Of a stretch of 8,278 nt of DNA, positions 5,903 through 8,278 are shown piece after piece. Source of the stretch: JBCCRH01 sp039208045 (lineage in GTDB: Bacteria; Bacteroidota; Bacteroidia; Chitinophagales; Saprospiraceae); assembly GCA_039208045.1 (NCBI GenBank), contig JBCCRH010000282.1:1-8278 (forward strand). Reading direction: 5' to 3'. Numbering within the stretch: position 1 is the stretch's first letter; the number at the start of each line of letters is the position of its first letter. The notes below the pieces were generated by a model. That model saw nothing but the letters and a program-made list of their open reading frames with translations, did not search any database and had not been told where the DNA came from. Both the position numbers and the translations under genes were made by a program.

Positions 5903-6016
5903 CATTAAACAACACCAAACCCCAAAACCCCTAAACCCTTAAACTCCCAAACCCCAAACCCCAAAACCCTTAAACCCCTAAACTCCCAAACCCTTAAACC
6001 AAAAACCCCCCAATAA
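5903..6016 (+). repeat. G-less, telomere-like C/A-rich degenerate repeat tract
   Basis: No G occurs over 114 bases. From about 5915 the tract is built of 7-8-base units such as CCCCTAAA, CCCTTAAA, CTCCCAAA and CCCCAAA. A higher-order period of 39 bp is visible: the block starting at 5920 recurs at 5959 with CCCCTAAA and CCCTTAAA exchanged. The minus strand is runs of GGG/GGGG separated by TTTA or TTT, the classic pattern for G-quadruplex formation, while the plus-strand RNA would be unstructured. It may vary in length between strains by slippage. Its function is unknown. Confidence 0.85.
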
Positions 6017-6085
6017 GATTCACAGCCCCCATATCCCAAAATTGTTTGACATCAAGAAAAGCGTAAGCTAGTGGGGCTGTGAATC
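6017..6085. repeat. Perfect 13-bp inverted repeat enclosing 43 bp
   Basis: GATTCACAGCCCC (6017-6029) pairs exactly with GGGGCTGTGAATC (6073-6085). The left arm begins at the first G after the G-less tract, so stem and tract abut precisely. In RNA this would form a stable hairpin with a large loop holding a small TTGA-CA-TCAA palindrome. A tiny MITE with 13-bp terminal repeats is the alternative, but no clear target-site duplication flanks it. Confidence 0.75.
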
Positions 6086-6167
6086 AACTTGGTAGCATAA
6101 TTACAAGTGCCAGTGAATAGCACATGAAACAAAAGCAAGAATGATATTATTAGGGAACTCTTTAGTG

Positions 6168-6202
6168 GCTGCCCGGGCAAAGGCTTGGGCAGCGTTTTTT
6201 TT
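6168..6202 (+). terminator. Strong rho-independent terminator, plus strand
   Basis: GCTGCCC (6168-6174) pairs with GGGCAGC (6187-6193), extendable inward to 11 bp with two G-U pairs, followed by G and eight T. The T-run exists only on the plus-strand side, so this stops rightward transcription, just before the stop codon of the convergent AIM24-type gene at 6208. The nearest upstream plus-strand gene ends 370 bp away, which supports a transcript arising in between. Confidence 0.9.
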
Positions 6203-6207
6203 GGAGT

Positions 6208-7011
6208 TTAAAAATTATCCCCATCCAGCAAGTCTCCTAAGCCACCGAGGATACTTCCTTCTCCTTTGCTATTCCCGCCATATTTGCGCGAAGCAGATAC
6301 TACTCGGTCAGCCAAGCGGCTAAAGGGTAGCGATTGAATCCAAACGGAACCAGGCCCTTCTAAGCGCGCATAAAAGAGGCCTTCCCCACCAAATAAAGCA
6401 TTGCGAACGCCTTTGATCATTTCGATATCGTAGTCAATATCGCGCGTGAAACCAACTAAGCAGCCCGTATCGATTCGGAGCACTTCTCCAATTTGTAATT
6501 CTTTCCTAACAATATTTCCACCTGCGTGCAAAAAGGCCAAGCCATCGCCCTCTATCTTTTGCATGATAAACCCTTCGCCACCAAAAAAACCGCGCCCCAG
6601 CTTACGCGAAAATTCTATACCTACTGATACGCCTTTAGCAGCACAGAGGAATGCATCTTTCTGGCAGATGATTTTGCCTTCTAGTTCTTGTAGGTCCAAA
6701 GGGATAATACGGCCAGGGTAGGGGGAGGCAAAAGAGACTTTTTTCTTGCCTGTTCCGCCATGCGTAAAAGCGGTCATAAATAGGCTTTCTCCGGTAAGCA
6801 AGCGTTTTCCGGCAGACATCACTTTACCCCAAATTCCTTTGGACTCCGCCTGTGTGCTGCCATCGCCAAAGATGGTCTTCAGCTCAATGCCATCGTCCAT
6901 CATCATGAAACTGCCTGCTTCGGCAATGACGGTTTCATAAGGGTCGAGTTCGATTTCAACGTATTGCATTTCTTCACCAAAAATCTCATAATCGATTTCG
7001 TGTGCATTCAT
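6208..7011 (-). CDS. AIM24 / TIGR00266 family protein
   Basis: Encodes 267 residues, about the usual length for the bacterial TIGR00266 (AIM24, formerly DUF124) family. Typical features are the early EIDYEIFGEEMQYVEIELDP strand pair, VIAEAGSFMMMDDGIE (29-43), the glycine-rich repeats GRGFFGGEGFIMQKIEGDG (139-157) and HAGG (162-165), and the late FGGEGLFYARLEGPGSVWIQS (207-227), followed by a Gly-rich tail. The fold is a beta-prism; the bacterial role is unknown, though the yeast homologue is a mitochondrial inner-membrane protein. No signal peptide or membrane helix is seen, so it is probably cytosolic. It is transcribed leftward, convergent with the candidate ncRNA, and its stop codon lies only 5 bp from the facing terminator's T-run. 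It has no visible terminator of its own. The start is the ATG at 7011. Confidence 0.93.
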   Translation of the reverse strand: MNAHEIDYEIFGEEMQYVEIELDPYETVIAEAGSFMMMDDGIELKTIFGDGSTQAESKGIWGKVMSAGKRLLTGESLFMTAFTHGGTGKKKVSFASPYPGRIIPLDLQELEGKIICQKDAFLCAAKGVSVGIEFSRKLGRGFFGGEGFIMQKIEGDGLAFLHAGGNIVRKELQIGEVLRIDTGCLVGFTRDIDYDIEMIKGVRNALFGGEGLFYARLEGPGSVWIQSLPFSRLADRVVSASRKYGGNSKGEGSILGGLGDLLDGDNF

Positions 7012-7050
7012 AAATTGGTACGGTTTTATTTTGGAATGAATAATGGTGCA

Positions 7051-7068
7051 ATTTAGCTGTGGCTAAAT
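7051..7068. repeat. Inverted repeat ATTTAGC-TGTG-GCTAAAT between two minus-strand genes
   Basis: A 7-bp perfect stem with a 4-base loop in the 108-bp gap between the Uma2-like gene and the AIM24-type gene. On the minus strand it follows the Uma2-like gene and could be a weak terminator, but no T-run follows directly. It could also be an operator for the AIM24-type gene. Confidence 0.4.
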
Positions 7069-7119
7069 GAATGTGCTGGATTTTTAGATAAGTGGGGAAG
7101 AATTTAGGGCTAATTGCTA

Positions 7120-7785
7120 TTACATATTGAGTATCCTGTTTAGCTCTTTAAGATTGATTTCTTCATCAAATATAGCTCGGATGTCAATACCAAACCCTTC
7201 TAACGGTAGGCATTCAATAGTTCCAGTTGAGGCTTTTAGGATAAGTTCATACGCTTGTTCGTCATTCAAACGATACTGTTCGACTACCTCTTTATCAGCA
7301 TTAATAATCCAGTATTCCGTTACTCCATGAGCTTCGTAATCATTAAACTTAACCCCTCTGTCATTATCTGCTGTGGAAGAGGATAAAACTTCCACTATGA
7401 GGTCTGGGGCAGGGAAGAACATCTGGTCTCGTTTAAAGTCTTTGGCTTTTTGCTCTCCAAAAAAACACAAGTCTGGTTCGTAATCATTTCGCGTAAGACT
7501 GATCATTATTTTTTCAATGCCTACCGCTCCTGATTTACGCTTTTTTACATAAGCCTTGATCAATTGGTAGAGCTCTCCGGTCGCATCATTATGCATTTTC
7601 TTAACTGGCGAGTGAATCACTACCTCCCCATTGATAAATTCTGCCTTTTCAAACTCTGTAATCTCCTTATAAAACTGATTCCGCCGCTTACGCTCCTCCT
7701 CCAATACAGCATTTAACTCCTCTACTACATTAGGAGCGGTAGGCATGGCTAGTATGGCATCAATTACTTGCTTTGTCGCTGTCAT
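7120..7785 (-). CDS. Uma2 family (DUF820) endonuclease-like protein
   Basis: Encodes 221 residues. The conserved core of the Uma2/DUF820 branch of the PD-(D/E)XK nuclease fold is visible: FINGEVVIHSPVKKMHN (50-66), YEPDLCFF (102-109), then PAPDLIVEVLSSSTADNDRG (125-144) and KFNDYEAHGVTEYWIINA (146-163). Likely metal-binding and catalytic residues are D105, D128 or E132, and K146 (assigned from the family pattern). The N-terminal ~45 residues are a charged helical extension. The family is widespread and multi-copy in cyanobacteria and some Bacteroidota; its biological role is largely unknown. It lies 36 bp after uvrB on the same strand, so the two may be co-transcribed, although a TTTG in the gap (minus strand) could be a separate promoter. 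No toxin-antitoxin or restriction partner is adjacent. Confidence 0.9.
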   Translation of the reverse strand: MTATKQVIDAILAMPTAPNVVEELNAVLEEERKRRNQFYKEITEFEKAEFINGEVVIHSPVKKMHNDATGELYQLIKAYVKKRKSGAVGIEKIMISLTRNDYEPDLCFFGEQKAKDFKRDQMFFPAPDLIVEVLSSSTADNDRGVKFNDYEAHGVTEYWIINADKEVVEQYRLNDEQAYELILKASTGTIECLPLEGFGIDIRAIFDEEINLKELNRILNM

Positions 7786-7821
7786 GCGTTCGCGTTTTCT
7801 TTCAAGTTACAAAGAATTCTT

Positions 7822-8278
7822 TTAAACCGCCTGCTTCAGCCGATCCTTGAGGGCAAACAACTCATCCCGAAACTGCGCTGCCGCCATAAAGTCTAACTCC
7901 TTCGCCGCCTTCTTCATTTTCCTCTCGGTATTGTCGATCATTTTCTCCAGCTGCTCTCGTGTCATATAGTCGAGTACAGGGTCAGCAGCTAAGCTCGGCT
8001 CTTCCGGTTCGATATAGGCTTTGGACTGATTGCCTCGAATATCCAAGATAGAGCGACGATTGATAATCTCTTCTTTCGATTTGCGGACTGTCTTGGGGGT
8101 AATGCCATGCTCCTCATTGTACGCCGTCTGCACTACACGGCGGCGATTGGTTTCATCGATGGTTTGTTGCATCGAGTCGGTAATTTTATCTGCATAAAAA
8201 ATTACCAGGCCGTTTGCATTCCGTGCTGCCCGCCCCGCCGTTTGCGTAAGCGAACGCTCATTACGTAGGAAGCCTTCC
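7822..8278 (-). CDS. uvrB: UvrB, excinuclease ABC subunit B, C-terminal part (5' end outside window)
   Basis: The frame continues past the ATG at 8172 to the right edge, giving 151 visible residues of a protein normally about 670 long. The visible part begins EGFLRNERSLTQTAGRAARN, the helicase motif VI region that helps couple ATP hydrolysis to DNA, then GLVIFYADKITDSM and the highly conserved IDETNRRR...AYNEEHGITPKTV. It ends in the UVR domain (roughly the last 45 residues, REQLEKMIDNTERKMKKAAK onward), the helical hairpin that contacts UvrC. UvrB verifies DNA damage handed over by UvrA and recruits UvrC for dual incision in nucleotide excision repair. The C-terminus looks intact. The spacer to the Uma2-like gene is 36 bp. 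Confidence 0.97.
   Translation of the reverse strand, partial: EGFLRNERSLTQTAGRAARNANGLVIFYADKITDSMQQTIDETNRRRVVQTAYNEEHGITPKTVRKSKEEIINRRSILDIRGNQSKAYIEPEEPSLAADPVLDYMTREQLEKMIDNTERKMKKAAKELDFMAAAQFRDELFALKDRLKQAV

Larger units (their letters stand above)
5900..6202 (+). ncRNA. Candidate ~300-nt non-coding RNA with G-less leader and long hairpin
   Basis: It is bounded by promoter copy C (-7 TTTG at 5890-5893) and a strong terminator (6168-6202), with no credible gene between. The order is a 114-nt tract lacking G (5903-6016), a hairpin with a 13-bp stem (6017-6085), about 80 nt of mixed sequence, and the terminator. Stops occur in the reading frames of the C-rich tract; the only small ORF noted is a 6-codon one at 6124-6144 (MKQKQE). 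No known RNA family is recognised; tmRNA and RNase P hallmarks are missing. The alternative is a long 3' UTR of the receiver gene. The start site is estimated. Confidence 0.45.

Noticed and set aside
5903..6016. CRISPR-like or true telomere array
   Set aside because: Units are degenerate 7-8-mers with no unique spacers, and flanking genes continue on both sides, so it is neither a CRISPR array nor a chromosome end.
6017..6202. tmRNA or other housekeeping RNA, because GGGGCTGTGAATC looks a little like a tmRNA 5' end
   Set aside because: No tRNA-like 3' half, no tag reading frame ending in Ala-Ala codons, and no CCA end are present in the region.
6141..6323. Small plus-strand ORF of 60 codons
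   Set aside because: It runs straight through the terminator hairpin and T-run at 6168-6202 and then lies antisense to the AIM24-type coding region; its alanine-rich part is just the translated hairpin.
7033..7060. Possible fourth module copy (TTGGAATGAATAATGGTGCAA resembles copy C)
   Set aside because: No second half-site 21 bp upstream, no TTTG 40 bp downstream, and GGAATG differs from the GGAACA core; the resemblance is partial.
7120..7785. Uma2-like gene as part of a toxin-antitoxin or restriction system
   Set aside because: It is alone, between uvrB and an AIM24-type gene, with no small partner or methyltransferase next to it.

Overview
The window looks like chromosomal DNA from a Bacteroidota bacterium, most plausibly a Saprospiria/Lewinella-like lineage. 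This rests on a type IX secretion (T9SS) C-terminal sorting domain on a multi-domain adhesin-like protein, a hybrid two-component protein ending in an AraC-type helix-turn-helix, promoter -7 elements of the nAnnTTTG type, and little sign of Shine-Dalgarno sequences. No phage, IS element, CRISPR array, rRNA or tRNA was seen. The lineage is an inference from these family features; no database was searched.

Layout. Positions 1-1812 (+) hold the C-terminal 603 residues of a secreted surface protein whose gene begins outside the window. Positions 1813-2080 are non-coding and rich in palindromes (four hairpins, one with perfect 15-bp arms), none followed by a U-tract. Positions 2081-4039 (+) encode a soluble REC-HisKA-HATPase-REC-AraC hybrid regulator. 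Positions 4040-4299 hold two copies of a promoter module and a strong terminator. Positions 4300-5259 (+) encode a short membrane-anchored histidine kinase, followed by a terminator at 5324-5350. Positions 5438-5797 (+) encode a stand-alone receiver protein closely resembling the first receiver of the hybrid. Positions 5798-6207 are non-coding: a third copy of the promoter module, a 114-base stretch with no G at all made of telomere-like CCCTAAA-type repeats, a 13-bp-stem hairpin and a strong terminator. Then come three minus-strand genes: an AIM24/TIGR00266 protein (6208-7011), a Uma2-family nuclease-like protein (7120-7785), and the C-terminal 151 residues of UvrB (7822 to the right edge).

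The most interesting feature is regulatory. Three intergenic sites carry the same arrangement: two GGAACA-type half-sites exactly 21 bp apart, then a TTTG promoter element exactly 40 bp after the start of the second half-site. One lies just after the hybrid-regulator gene and would drive a ~70-nt RNA ending at a terminator. One precedes the histidine kinase. One follows the receiver gene and would drive a ~300-nt non-coding RNA containing the G-less tract. The 21-bp direct repeat fits binding by an AraC-type protein, so the hybrid regulator encoded here is the natural candidate.

Working model (inference): the membrane kinase, the stand-alone receiver and the hybrid form one phosphorelay, whose output is a small regulon of the kinase gene plus two small RNAs. 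The flanking adhesin gene and the minus-strand genes show no link to this system.
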